43,309 nt of DNA from IMG/VR virus record IMGVR_UViG_3300040811_000700, positions 1 to 43,309 of that record, one strand, 5' to 3'. Within the stretch, counting starts at the first letter, position 1; each line of letters starts with the position of its first letter. The notes beneath the pieces are model-generated. The model made no database searches. It saw only the letters and a program-made list of their open reading frames with translations, and was not told the DNA's origin. The stretch is from a virus. The position numbers and the translations under genes were made by a program. Positions 25,109-32,035 of the stretch are shown piece after piece.

Positions 25109-25639
25109 ATGCTTATGAAAACAGATGAACTAGGTATTCCACGATTCTCTAACAAGGATCTAATCAATATGATCTATAGTGGCAATATAGACAAGTGCCA
25201 CATAGTTCTTTGTGATCCAAGTGATGACGTAGACAAGTTCAATAGTGCTATGGAAGAACAAGGCCTTAGCAAACTACAAAAGTATATCCCATTAGATGTA
25301 GATCAACAGACTTTTGACGGTGTATGTCAAAGTGAATGGTTTATGCCTGATGAATACAAAGACATTAATGTATATGACTATGTATTAGGCAAAGCAGAAA
25401 CACCCTGCCCACAACATGTACAAGATCGTATATGGGAAGAATTAGACGCTTTTGAAGAACGTAATATGCATAACTTATTGCGTTACATGATCTATCTTGT
25501 AGACTTTATGCGTGAGAATGAGATTGTATGGGGTGTAGGACGTGGATCAAGTGTAGCAAGTTATGTGCTGTATTTGATAGGTGTGCATAAAATAGATTCA
25601 ATCCAGTTTGGCCTGGATTGGAGAGAGTTCTTAAGATAA
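25109..25639 (+). CDS. Fragment resembling the palm of DNA polymerase III alpha (DnaE/C family), 176 aa
   Basis: The C-terminal half contains IVWGVGRGSSVASYVLYLIG followed by VHKIDSIQFGLDWREFLR, which matches the C-family polymerase segment with GRGSS, then a YLLGIT-IDP-type stretch and a FERFL-type end. The preceding DAFEERNMHNLLRYMIYLVD fits the helical segment before it. Catalytic aspartates of the palm should come after this point, but the ORF stops there, so no polymerase activity is expected. In-frame ATGs at 25109 and 25115 are both possible; neither has a good Shine-Dalgarno. It sits between virion genes, not replication genes. It may be a remnant or a repurposed nucleotide/DNA-binding piece; I recall similar short ORFs in marine T4-like phages. 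Confidence 0.7.
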   Translation: MLMKTDELGIPRFSNKDLINMIYSGNIDKCHIVLCDPSDDVDKFNSAMEEQGLSKLQKYIPLDVDQQTFDGVCQSEWFMPDEYKDINVYDYVLGKAETPCPQHVQDRIWEELDAFEERNMHNLLRYMIYLVDFMRENEIVWGVGRGSSVASYVLYLIGVHKIDSIQFGLDWREFLR

Positions 25640-25642
25640 ATA
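25634..25642 (+). promoter_or_regulatory. Late promoter box AGATAAATA
   Basis: AGATAAATA overlaps the end of the preceding gene. Predicted +1 near 25648 gives a 28-base leader with a strong AAGGAGG before the ATG at 25676. Confidence 0.65.
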
Positions 25643-25675
25643 AAATATACGTACATTATAAGGAGGCAAAATAAT

Positions 25676-26089
25676 ATGTCTAAGCAAAGTCCACAAAGAA
25701 AACAATATCGCAGTATGCGAGGAAAGAATGTTGACATGGATATGTTGCGTAAGCGCAACGAACTTACACCAGCAGTCGGTAATGCTAGAGTTAACGCTCG
25801 AGGCGATCAGTTAGGTGCTGGCGGTAAAATTATTAAAAAGCGTGAAGATGTAATTGCTGAACACTATGCAGTAGCAGGAAGTGTTAAAGACTCATCTAAT
25901 AGAGGTGTTCAAACAGAAGCCCCAGAAGATGTTGTTGAAACTGTTGTTGAAGCGCCAGCAAAGAAAACTGTAACACGCAAGAAAGATCCTGAGCCTGTAG
26001 TTGAACCAGAAGTCGCTAAATTAGATGCAGAGTTTGACGACGGTTGGATTGAGGATAAAGACGGAAACTTCGTACCAAAAGGTGAATAA
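25676..26089 (+). CDS. Conserved structural-type phage protein, 137 aa
   Basis: Begins MSKQSPQRKQYRSMRGKNVD and continues LRKRNELTPAVGNARVNARG, a basic region recalled from conserved T4-like marine phage proteins. A low-complexity Val/Glu/Pro linker follows (about 80-115) and the end is acidic with FDDGWIEDKDGNFVP. Strong AAGGAGG Shine-Dalgarno. Its stop is immediately followed by the ATG of the gp31-like gene. The charge pattern suits an internal head or scaffold-associated protein; that is inference. Confidence 0.72.
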   Translation: MSKQSPQRKQYRSMRGKNVDMDMLRKRNELTPAVGNARVNARGDQLGAGGKIIKKREDVIAEHYAVAGSVKDSSNRGVQTEAPEDVVETVVEAPAKKTVTRKKDPEPVVEPEVAKLDAEFDDGWIEDKDGNFVPKGE

Positions 26090-26491
26090 ATGGCTATCAA
26101 TTTAAAACCAATTAAAGGCACGCCTCGTGCTGTTAGCGATCGTGTATTAGTAACAGATATGCACTTTGGTGAACAAGTTACTAAAGGCGGAATTATTTTA
26201 GGCAATGATGACGGAAAAACTAGAGGAATTTACCCACGATGGGCTAAAGTTTACTCAAAGGGTCCGTTAAATAAAGATCAATATGATATTGGCCAATGGA
26301 TTTTAATCGAACACGGTCGATGGACTCGTTCAATGAAATTAGAAACCAACGAAGGTGAGATCGAAGTTAGAATGGTTGACGCCGATTGTATTCTAGCTTA
26401 TTCAGATGAAAAGCCAGAAAGTGTGTCAATTGGTGCAGAATATTCAGATGGGCAACATGCAACTATTGATCCATCATCATTCGTTAATTAA
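26090..26491 (+). CDS. 31: GroES/gp31-like co-chaperonin, 133 aa
   Basis: KPIKGTPRAVSDRVLVTDMH is the GroES first strand, followed by FGEQVTKGGIILGNDDGKTR, which fits the mobile loop that contacts GroEL (GGIIL core). WAKVYSKGP and YDIGQWILIEHGRWTRSM fit the remaining barrel strands, and the end (EYSDGQHATIDPSSF) is an extra tail. T4 gp31 (111 aa) replaces GroES so that GroEL can fold the major capsid protein gp23; the same role is likely here. ATG directly follows the previous stop, so it is expressed late with the structural gene before it. Confidence 0.88.
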   Translation: MAINLKPIKGTPRAVSDRVLVTDMHFGEQVTKGGIILGNDDGKTRGIYPRWAKVYSKGPLNKDQYDIGQWILIEHGRWTRSMKLETNEGEIEVRMVDADCILAYSDEKPESVSIGAEYSDGQHATIDPSSFVN

Positions 26492-26502
26492 AAGGTAAAG
26501 TA

Positions 26503-26733
26503 ATGGAATGGTTAAAAAATCTAGTTACAGTTAAGAAAAAAGAAAATGTAGAAATAAAAAAGGAAACAGTTGTCATTGATATGATGAAAGATGACGTTGA
26601 TCCAGAAGAAGTTACAATTGAAAACGCTTATAAAACTAGATGGATTTGGTATCACACTATCCTAGCCATTGAAATAGCATTTACTAACATCTTATTAGTT
26701 GCAATATTAATGCTAATCGCAATCAAATTCTAA
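26503..26733 (+). CDS. Single-pass membrane protein, 76 aa
   Basis: A charged N-terminal half (VKKKENVEIKKETVVIDMMK) is followed by a Trp-rich interface (RWIWYHTILAI) and a hydrophobic segment of about 25 residues (AFTNILLVAILMLIAIKF) to the C-terminus. The topology is probably N-in with a C-terminal anchor. No recognisable family. It lies 11 bases after the co-chaperonin gene. Holin-antagonist or membrane-remodelling roles are possible but unsupported. Confidence 0.7.
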   Translation: MEWLKNLVTVKKKENVEIKKETVVIDMMKDDVDPEEVTIENAYKTRWIWYHTILAIEIAFTNILLVAILMLIAIKF

Positions 26734-26742
26734 GAGGAAAAT

Positions 26743-27120
26743 ATGACAAACCCATTTAAAGATCAAAAAGACTTTATGGAAGCCTGCAACCAGACAGTTA
26801 CAGGTGACGGCTTAAACTTTGAACAATACGGAATGTATCTTAAATTAATTCAAGAAGAAGGTAACGAACTTGCTGACGCAATCAAGGATAACGATCTTGT
26901 AGAACAATTGGATGCATTACTTGATATTATTGTTGTTAGTATTGGTGCTATGAATAGCTTAGGTGTAGACGCAGAAGGTGCATGGAACGAAGTTATGCGT
27001 ACAAACATGGCTAAGATTGATCCAGAAACTGGCATGGTGCGTAAACGCGAAGACGGAAAAGTTCTAAAACCTGATGGTTGGACTGCACCAAATTTAAGAA
27101 AATTTGTAGAAAATAACTAA
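26743..27120 (+). CDS. MazG-like nucleotide pyrophosphohydrolase, 125 aa
   Basis: The MazG/HisE/dUTPase-type alpha-helical signature is present: E38-E39-x2-E42 (IQEEGNELADAI) in helix one, and EQLDALLDIIVV with D57 and D61 in the second, which together bind Mg. The C-terminal NMAKIDPETGMVRKREDGK fits the substrate loop of phage MazG-like proteins. Family members hydrolyse NTPs or dNTPs to monophosphates. It is the last gene before a sigma70-type promoter. A second, shorter member is encoded at 27863. Substrate cannot be told from sequence. Confidence 0.85.
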   Translation: MTNPFKDQKDFMEACNQTVTGDGLNFEQYGMYLKLIQEEGNELADAIKDNDLVEQLDALLDIIVVSIGAMNSLGVDAEGAWNEVMRTNMAKIDPETGMVRKREDGKVLKPDGWTAPNLRKFVENN

Positions 27121-27129
27121 AAATAATAC

Positions 27130-27158
27130 TTGACTCCTTAGCATTTATGCGTTATAAT
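27130..27158 (+). promoter_or_regulatory. Sigma70-type promoter TTGACT-N17-TATAAT
   Basis: TTGACT (27130-27135) and a perfect TATAAT (27153-27158) are separated by exactly 17 bases, with a predicted start near 27165. This is the clearest host-sigma70 promoter I found in an intergenic region of the window. It would drive the 53-residue membrane protein and the downstream exonuclease, MazG-like and clamp-loader genes early in infection. Confidence 0.85.
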
Positions 27159-27177
27159 ATGTATAAAGCTAAGGAGT
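27133..27177 (+). promoter_or_regulatory. Inverted repeat enclosing the early promoter and masking the RBS
   Basis: ACTCCTTAGC (27133-27142) is a perfect complement of GCTAAGGAGT (27168-27177). The downstream arm contains the AAGGAG Shine-Dalgarno of the gene at 27182. The upstream arm lies in the promoter spacer, before the predicted +1, so RNA from this promoter lacks it. RNA reading through from upstream can form the stem and hide the site. Confidence 0.72.
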
Positions 27178-27181
27178 TTTC

Positions 27182-27343
27182 ATGAAAATTACACCACAAA
27201 CAGCAGGCCTAGGCACAACAGGCGCTACAGGCATTGCTTTACTAATCTTACACACAACAGGATATCTAACAGGATGGGCTTGGCCAATTCTTTATGTATT
27301 CCTTATCATCTCAGGCATCGGACAAGAAAATAGGAAGGGATAA
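27182..27343 (+). CDS. Small two-segment membrane protein, 53 aa
   Basis: ATG at 27182, five bases after a strong AAGGAGT; stop TAA at 27341-27343, two bases before the exonuclease ATG. The sequence begins MKITPQTAGLGTTGATGIAL, and the middle is hydrophobic in two stretches (GIALLILHTTGYL and WAWPILYVFLIISGIG), ending in the charged QENRKG. It is the first gene of the only sigma70-type transcript, so it is likely an early product acting at the inner membrane. No known family is recognised. Confidence 0.75.
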   Translation: MKITPQTAGLGTTGATGIALLILHTTGYLTGWAWPILYVFLIISGIGQENRKG

Positions 27344-27345
27344 AC

Positions 27346-27870
27346 ATGGCTATTCATGCAATGATAGACTTAGAAACGCTTCATACTACTCCACAAGCTA
27401 CTGTACTTACAGTAGGTGGTGTAAAATTTAATCCATTCGATAGTTCAGAACCACACAGTGAGTTTTATTTTAAACTTGATATTGATAGTCAGAACAGAGA
27501 AGTTAGTGATGACACAATTACTTGGTGGGGACAACAAGATCCAAAAGTGCAGGAAGAAGCATTTAGTTCAGAAAACCGAGTATCAATGGAAACATTTTTA
27601 GATAGTTTACCAAAATGGATGGTAGGTGTTGATGTACTTTGGGGACATGGCTACGGATTTGATATTACTATCATTGAAGATATGTTACGTCAATGTAATA
27701 AATCTATTCCTTGGCAATTTTGGCAAGTAATGGATAGTCGTACATTGTTTAATTTATGTAAAATTGACCCTCGTAAAGCAATGCAAACAGATCTTCACAA
27801 TGCGTTAGCTGATGCATATTTTCAAGCAAAGGGTGTGCAAATGGCTTACAAGGAGTTAGGTCGTGGATAA
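27346..27870 (+). CDS. DEDD-family 3'-5' exonuclease (RNase T/DexA-like), 174 aa
   Basis: D8 and E10 in MIDLETL, followed by ATVLTVGGVKF, are the ExoI motif of DEDD exonucleases. GYGFDITIIEDML around residue 105 supplies the second Asp, and H151/D156 in DLHNALADAYFQA form ExoIII of the DEDDh subtype. All catalytic residues are present. The protein is shorter than T4 DexA (about 227 aa) but of the same type. Likely degrades single-stranded DNA or RNA 3' ends. It is second in the early transcript, and its end overlaps the next gene. Confidence 0.85.
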   Translation: MAIHAMIDLETLHTTPQATVLTVGGVKFNPFDSSEPHSEFYFKLDIDSQNREVSDDTITWWGQQDPKVQEEAFSSENRVSMETFLDSLPKWMVGVDVLWGHGYGFDITIIEDMLRQCNKSIPWQFWQVMDSRTLFNLCKIDPRKAMQTDLHNALADAYFQAKGVQMAYKELGRG

Positions 27871-28108
27871 GGAAACAAAACTGTTAGTTATTACTATGGA
27901 AGAATGCGGTGAACTTACACGAGCATGTTCAAAAGTACTTAGGCACGGCGCTGATGAAAAACGTTCTACACAACTTATGGAAGAAGCAGGCGATGTTATG
28001 TGTATGATTAAATTGTTAGTAGAACAGAAATATTTCTCTTGGCAAGACTTAGAAAATCGTGTACAATATAAACTAGACAAATTAGAAAGTTATAAAGGGG
28101 TAGTATGA
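27863..28108 (+). CDS. Second MazG-like protein, 81 aa
   Basis: The GTG start at 27863 overlaps the exonuclease end by eight bases and is supported by AAGGAG seven bases upstream. Motifs are E13-E14-x2-E17 (MEECGELTRAC) and E40-E41-x2-D44 (MEEAGDVMCMI), the two metal-binding helices of the MazG fold. The remainder (LVEQKYFSWQDLENRVQYK) is the third helix. It is a minimal MazG-like domain. With the larger MazG-like protein at 26743 the phage has two, perhaps with different substrates. Its 3' end overlaps the clamp-loader start. Confidence 0.8.
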   Translation: MDKETKLLVITMEECGELTRACSKVLRHGADEKRSTQLMEEAGDVMCMIKLLVEQKYFSWQDLENRVQYKLDKLESYKGVV

Positions 28109-29019
28109 AAGAACTATGGGTAGAGAAGTATCGTCCAAAAACAGTAGACGGTTATGTGTTTAGAGATGACGCACAAAGAGCACAGGTAAATACATGGATT
28201 AAAGACAAAACTATCCCGCATTTGCTGTTTAGTGGTAATGCAGGTATTGGTAAAACAACACTTGCTAAACTTTTATTTAATGAGCTTGAAGTTAATGACT
28301 TAGATGTATTAGAAATTAACGCAAGTCGCACAAACTCAGTTGATGATGTAAGAGATAAAATTGTTAACTTTGTACAGATGATCCCATTTGGGGACTTTAA
28401 GGTTGTATTACTAGATGAAGCAGATTACTTATCACCAAACGCTCAAGCAGCTCTCCGTGGGGTTATGGAGGAGTATCATACTACTGCTCGTTTCATTCTT
28501 ACTTGTAACTATCCAAATCGTGTTATACCCGCTTTGCATAGTAGGTGTCAAGGTTTCCACATTGCTAAAATTGACCAAACTGAGTTCACGGCTAGAGTTG
28601 CTGAAATCCTTATCACTGAAGGTGTTACTCCTGATTTGGATACGTTGGATACCTACGTAAAAGGCACATATCCAGACTTGCGCAAATGTATCAACACAGT
28701 ACAAATGAATAGTGTTGACGGTGTATTGAATAAACCCAACGAAGGCGATACAGGCGAGAGTGACTGGAAACTTGAAATGGTTGAACTGTTTAAGGCAGGC
28801 AAGATTCAAGAAGCACGTAAATTATTGTGTGGCGCAATTCGTCCAGAAGAGATGGAAGAAGTGTATCGTTGGCTATATGACAATATTGAACTATTTGGTG
28901 ATGCAGAACAACAGGATCAAGCAGTACTAACAATCAAACAAGGAATGGTAGATCATACATTGGTTGTTGATCCGGAAGTTAATTTGGCAGCTACGCTTAT
29001 TAGATTGGCAAGATTGTGA
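28105..29019 (+). CDS. 44: Sliding clamp loader large subunit (gp44-like AAA+), 304 aa
   Basis: The N-terminal WVEKYRPKTVDGYVF is the clamp-loader signature. Walker A is at 44-52 (GNAGIGKTT), Walker B at D104-E-A-D107, and the SRC arginine-finger motif at 146-148 (ALHSRCQGF). T4 gp44 (319 aa) with gp62 loads the gp45 clamp in an ATP-dependent way for processive replication; the same is expected here. The small subunit and clamp are not in this window. ATG overlaps the preceding MazG-like gene by four bases. Confidence 0.95.
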   Translation: MKELWVEKYRPKTVDGYVFRDDAQRAQVNTWIKDKTIPHLLFSGNAGIGKTTLAKLLFNELEVNDLDVLEINASRTNSVDDVRDKIVNFVQMIPFGDFKVVLLDEADYLSPNAQAALRGVMEEYHTTARFILTCNYPNRVIPALHSRCQGFHIAKIDQTEFTARVAEILITEGVTPDLDTLDTYVKGTYPDLRKCINTVQMNSVDGVLNKPNEGDTGESDWKLEMVELFKAGKIQEARKLLCGAIRPEEMEEVYRWLYDNIELFGDAEQQDQAVLTIKQGMVDHTLVVDPEVNLAATLIRLARL

Positions 29020-29681
29020 ATTTTGAACCGCAAACAATGACAGCGGCATGGCCTACTCTTTTTTTCAGTTATAAGTATAAAAACTATCAGCAAAACAAGG
29101 ATAAACTATTAGACTTAATTTACGATATGTCTAATGAACAAAATGAAGATATCGATAGTGGTGTTTCAGCTAGTCTTAAGTCTAATTTAAAAGAAAGTAA
29201 ATTTAATTTTTTAGAAACGCAGACGCCCGAAGTGCAAGATCTAAAATTATTCTTTAATAATTGTATTAGTAATATAATGACTCACGGGCTTTCTAGTACA
29301 GGGCTATTCAGTTTAGATCAAAATGTAAAGCCAGCAGTACAGATTAAAGAAAGTTGGTATCATATTACAAACGACAACGGCAGTCACGGATTTCATATAC
29401 ATCCAGGATACAGTTGGGGTGCTATTTTTTATTTACAATCATCAGAATGTTCAACGAGAACTTCGAACGGTGTAAATAGGTTCTATAATATGAACACAGT
29501 TGCCGGAGCAAATGACTTAGGAAGTCAGTGGTGGGAACAACATATGTTTTTGGACGCTGAGCCTAAAGAAGGGACTGTTTTTATATTTCCTGCTTGGATA
29601 CCGCACGAAGCCACAAAGTATAATGGTGCTGAAGATAGAGTTATAATTAGTGTAAACACAAACGTTTTTGGAGAGTTATAA
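29016..29681 (+). CDS. 2OG-Fe(II) oxygenase-like protein, 221 aa
   Basis: Starts at GTG 29016 overlapping the gp44 stop; ATG at 29037 (MTAAWPTLFFSYKYK) is an alternative and matches where related proteins usually begin. The core HGFHIHPGYSWGAIFYLQ and the later VFIFPAWIPHEATKY, followed by DRVIISVN, match the double-stranded beta-helix of the 2OG-FeII_Oxy_5 type found in many T4-like phages, with the second-strand His and the distal Arg for 2-oxoglutarate. Target unknown; protein or nucleic-acid hydroxylation are the usual suggestions. It sits between the clamp loader and ferredoxin, which could in principle support an Fe(II) enzyme. Confidence 0.78.
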   Translation: MNFEPQTMTAAWPTLFFSYKYKNYQQNKDKLLDLIYDMSNEQNEDIDSGVSASLKSNLKESKFNFLETQTPEVQDLKLFFNNCISNIMTHGLSSTGLFSLDQNVKPAVQIKESWYHITNDNGSHGFHIHPGYSWGAIFYLQSSECSTRTSNGVNRFYNMNTVAGANDLGSQWWEQHMFLDAEPKEGTVFIFPAWIPHEATKYNGAEDRVIISVNTNVFGEL

Positions 29682-30029
29682 ATGACGTACTTAGTTACAG
29701 AAAATTGTATCAAATGTAAGCACACTACATGTGTAGAAGTGTGTCCAGTAGATTGTTTTTACGAGGGTGAAAACTTCTTGGTAATTAATCCCGATGAATG
29801 TATTGATTGCGGAGTATGTGAACCAGAGTGTCCTATTGATGCTATTGTGCCGGACCATACACTTAACGAACAAGAACTTATTAAGTGGACTGAAATAAAT
29901 GCAAAATATAGCGAAGTTTGGCCTGTAATTACAGAGTCAAAAGGTGCGCTACCCGATCACGAAGAATGGGACGGAGTACCCAATAAACTACCAATGCTAT
30001 CAGGACAGCCAGGTGAAGGAGATATGTAA
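29682..30029 (+). CDS. fdxA: 7Fe ferredoxin (FdxA-like), 115 aa
   Basis: [20 protein letters not shown] begins a classic FdxA sequence. C9, C17 and C50 fit the 3Fe-4S ligands and C21, C40, C43 and C46 the 4Fe-4S ligands, with C12 and C25 at the two free cysteine positions seen in Azotobacter FdI. The C-terminal extension ([20 protein letters not shown], then [11 protein letters not shown]) is also typical of proteobacterial FdxA. It would carry electrons at low potential in the cytoplasm. Phage photosynthetic ferredoxins are 2Fe-2S, so this is a different type. It is directly followed by DHFR with TAATG overlap. The electron acceptor is unknown. Confidence 0.93.
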   Translation: MTYLVTENCIKCKHTTCVEVCPVDCFYEGENFLVINPDECIDCGVCEPECPIDAIVPDHTLNEQELIKWTEINAKYSEVWPVITESKGALPDHEEWDGVPNKLPMLSGQPGEGDM

Positions 30030-30523
30030 TGATCAAGGCAATACTAGCATGTGACGACTACGGTGGCGTAAGTAAAAATGGCACTTTACCCTGGCCAAAT
30101 AATTCAACAGACCTGCAATGGTTTAAATCTAATACAGCAGGACACATTGTTATAATGGGATCTACTACTTGGGATGATCCGCACATGCCACGTCCGTTGC
30201 CTAAGCGTACTAATGTATTAGCAACTACACGCAAGGATAACTATCCGGGTGCAGATATGTACATTAGTGGTGATTTAAACAGTGAAGTGAAACAGATTGA
30301 GTCTGCAAACGATGGTGTCATTACTTGGGTAATTGGTGGTCCAAAGATTATCGAGCAAACACTAGGTGTTATTGATGAATTCTTTTTAAGTCGTATTCCT
30401 GGCGCATATGCTTGTGATACATTCTTGCCAATTAAAAAGATTGAATCGTTATTTGAAAAAACGTGGACAGAGGACCACGATGAAGTTACATTTGAAATTT
30501 GGAAAAAACGGAAAACAGCATGA
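30029..30523 (+). CDS. folA: Dihydrofolate reductase, 164 aa
   Basis: DYGGVSKNGTLPWPNNSTDL carries the Trp of the active-site loop and the acid D28 that protonates dihydrofolate. GHIVIMGSTTWDD and VIGGPKIIEQTL fit the NADPH-binding strands. Length matches DHFR of bacteria and T4 frd (193 aa) in the shorter range. It regenerates tetrahydrofolate consumed by ThyA, the next gene, whose ATG overlaps its stop (ATGA). Its start overlaps the ferredoxin stop by one base, so the three are translated together. Confidence 0.93.
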   Translation: MIKAILACDDYGGVSKNGTLPWPNNSTDLQWFKSNTAGHIVIMGSTTWDDPHMPRPLPKRTNVLATTRKDNYPGADMYISGDLNSEVKQIESANDGVITWVIGGPKIIEQTLGVIDEFFLSRIPGAYACDTFLPIKKIESLFEKTWTEDHDEVTFEIWKKRKTA

Positions 30524-31386
30524 AGCAATATTTAGACGCATTACATCACATTTTATTACACGGCAAGGATCGTGACGACAGAACAGGCGTAGGCACACGT
30601 AGCGTATTTGGTTATCAAATGCGTTTTGACTTGCGCAATGAATTTCCTGCTGTAACTACAAAGAAACTTGCATGGCGTAGTGTTGTAAGCGAACTACTAT
30701 GGATGCTAGAAGGTTCTAGTGACGAGCGTAGACTTGCTGAAATACACTACGGCAAGCCTAGAGAAGAACTAGTAGGCAAAACAACTATTTGGACTGCTAA
30801 TGCTGACAATCAAGGCAAGCAACTAGGTTACGTTAATGATGATACAACAAAAGATTTGGGTCCTGTTTATGGACACCAATGGCGCTCTTGGGACGCTGCT
30901 CTTGGATTTGTAGATCAGATTGCAGAAGTGTTAGAAAATATGTATTACGACCCAAACAGTCGTCGACACATCGTAAGTGCTTGGAATGCTGATAGAGTAA
31001 ACGTAATGGCGCTACCACCTTGCCATACAATGTTTCAGTTTCATATTCAAGATGGTGAATTAAGCTGTCAATTGTATCAACGCAGTGCTGATATGTTCTT
31101 AGGTGTGCCTTTTAATATTGCAAGTTACAGTTTACTTACACATATGTTTGCGCAGTTACTTGAATTAAAAGTAGGAGACTTTATATGGACTGGCGGAGAT
31201 TGTCATATCTATCAAAATCACTTTGATCAAGTTCAACAACAAATTATTAGAGAGCCGCAAAATGGACCTAGTTTAATAATGCCTGCGTTTGGAGACTTAG
31301 ATCAACTTGTAAAGACTAAGCCGGACGATTATAAACTTATCAATTATACTCCAATGGATTCAATCAAGGCGCCCATGGCTGTATGA
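30520..31386 (+). CDS. thyA: Thymidylate synthase ThyA, 288 aa
   Basis: Start at ATG 30520 (MKQYLDALHHILLHGKDRDD); the longer frame from a TTG at 30499 lies inside DHFR. The family signature is full: DRTGVGTRSVFGYQMRFDL, GPVYGHQWRSW, catalytic C168 in ALPPCHTMFQF, QLYQRSADMFLGVPFNIASY and a final KAPMAV. It methylates dUMP to dTMP with methylene-tetrahydrofolate. Unlike T4 td, no intron interrupts it. Overlaps the DHFR stop and the following small gene by ATGA. Confidence 0.97.
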   Translation: MKQYLDALHHILLHGKDRDDRTGVGTRSVFGYQMRFDLRNEFPAVTTKKLAWRSVVSELLWMLEGSSDERRLAEIHYGKPREELVGKTTIWTANADNQGKQLGYVNDDTTKDLGPVYGHQWRSWDAALGFVDQIAEVLENMYYDPNSRRHIVSAWNADRVNVMALPPCHTMFQFHIQDGELSCQLYQRSADMFLGVPFNIASYSLLTHMFAQLLELKVGDFIWTGGDCHIYQNHFDQVQQQIIREPQNGPSLIMPAFGDLDQLVKTKPDDYKLINYTPMDSIKAPMAV

Positions 31387-31598
31387 TAGGAATAAACTGG
31401 CAACAAGATCCGCAGCGTTCTATAGAGGAAAAATTTGCTTGGTTACCCGTTCGCAGTGGTTCACACAAACGCATCTGGTTAAGCAAATATTATGTCCAAC
31501 ACACATATTATGACGATAACGGTAAGCCGCCGATTAAAGGACCGAGTTGGATTTACATTTATACAAAGAATGAATTTCTTCTAGAGCAATTAAAATGA
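31383..31598 (+). CDS. Small conserved hypothetical protein, 71 aa
   Basis: The ATG overlaps the thyA stop, and the stop overlaps the dCMP deaminase ATG, so it is embedded in the nucleotide operon by translational coupling. The protein (MIGINWQQDPQRSIEEKFAW) is rich in Trp and Tyr, with RSGSHKRIWLSKYYVQHTYY in the middle. No domain recognised, no membrane segment. Confidence 0.75.
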   Translation: MIGINWQQDPQRSIEEKFAWLPVRSGSHKRIWLSKYYVQHTYYDDNGKPPIKGPSWIYIYTKNEFLLEQLK

Positions 31599-32035
31599 AA
31601 ACTAAATTTATATATGCGTATATGGATGTTGCAGAACGTTTTGCACAACTAAGTCATGCCGAACGATTACAAGTAGGGGCAATAATTGTAAAGGATGATC
31701 GTATTATTAGTATTGGGTATAACGGTATGCCTACTGGATGGGATAACTGTTGTGAACATACTATACAACATCATGAATTAGGAACATGTACTACTGTATC
31801 TAAACCAGAAGTTTTACATGCAGAAACTAATGCTATTGCTAAATTAGCAAAAAGCGGGGAGAGTGGACTAGGTGCAACAATGTTTGTTACACATGCACCC
31901 TGTATAGACTGTGCTAAATTAGTCTATCAAAGCGGAATAACCACTGTGTACTACAAAAATGAATATCGTAGTACACAGGGTTTAGAATTCCTTAATAAGT
32001 CAGATGTTGAAGTTATTCATCACCGTAAACTTTAA
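31595..32035 (+). CDS. cd: dCMP deaminase, 146 aa
   Basis: Zinc-site residues are intact: H75-A-E77 (LHAETNAIAKLA) and C103-x2-C106 (APCIDCAKLVY). IGYNGMPTGWDNCC is the substrate loop typical of the ComEB/T4 cd family. It converts dCMP to dUMP, feeding ThyA two genes upstream. Shorter than T4 cd (193 aa). Its 3' end overlaps the convergent phoH by 23 bases, which could allow antisense effects. Confidence 0.95.
   Translation: MKTKFIYAYMDVAERFAQLSHAERLQVGAIIVKDDRIISIGYNGMPTGWDNCCEHTIQHHELGTCTTVSKPEVLHAETNAIAKLAKSGESGLGATMFVTHAPCIDCAKLVYQSGITTVYYKNEYRSTQGLEFLNKSDVEVIHHRKL

Noticed and set aside
27863-28080. Minus-strand frame opposite the second MazG-like gene
   Set aside because: No start signals or family match, while the plus-strand gene has clear metal-binding motifs and an RBS.
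30499-30519. TTG start extending ThyA
   Set aside because: The extra residues lie inside the DHFR gene and ThyA proteins begin as at 30520.
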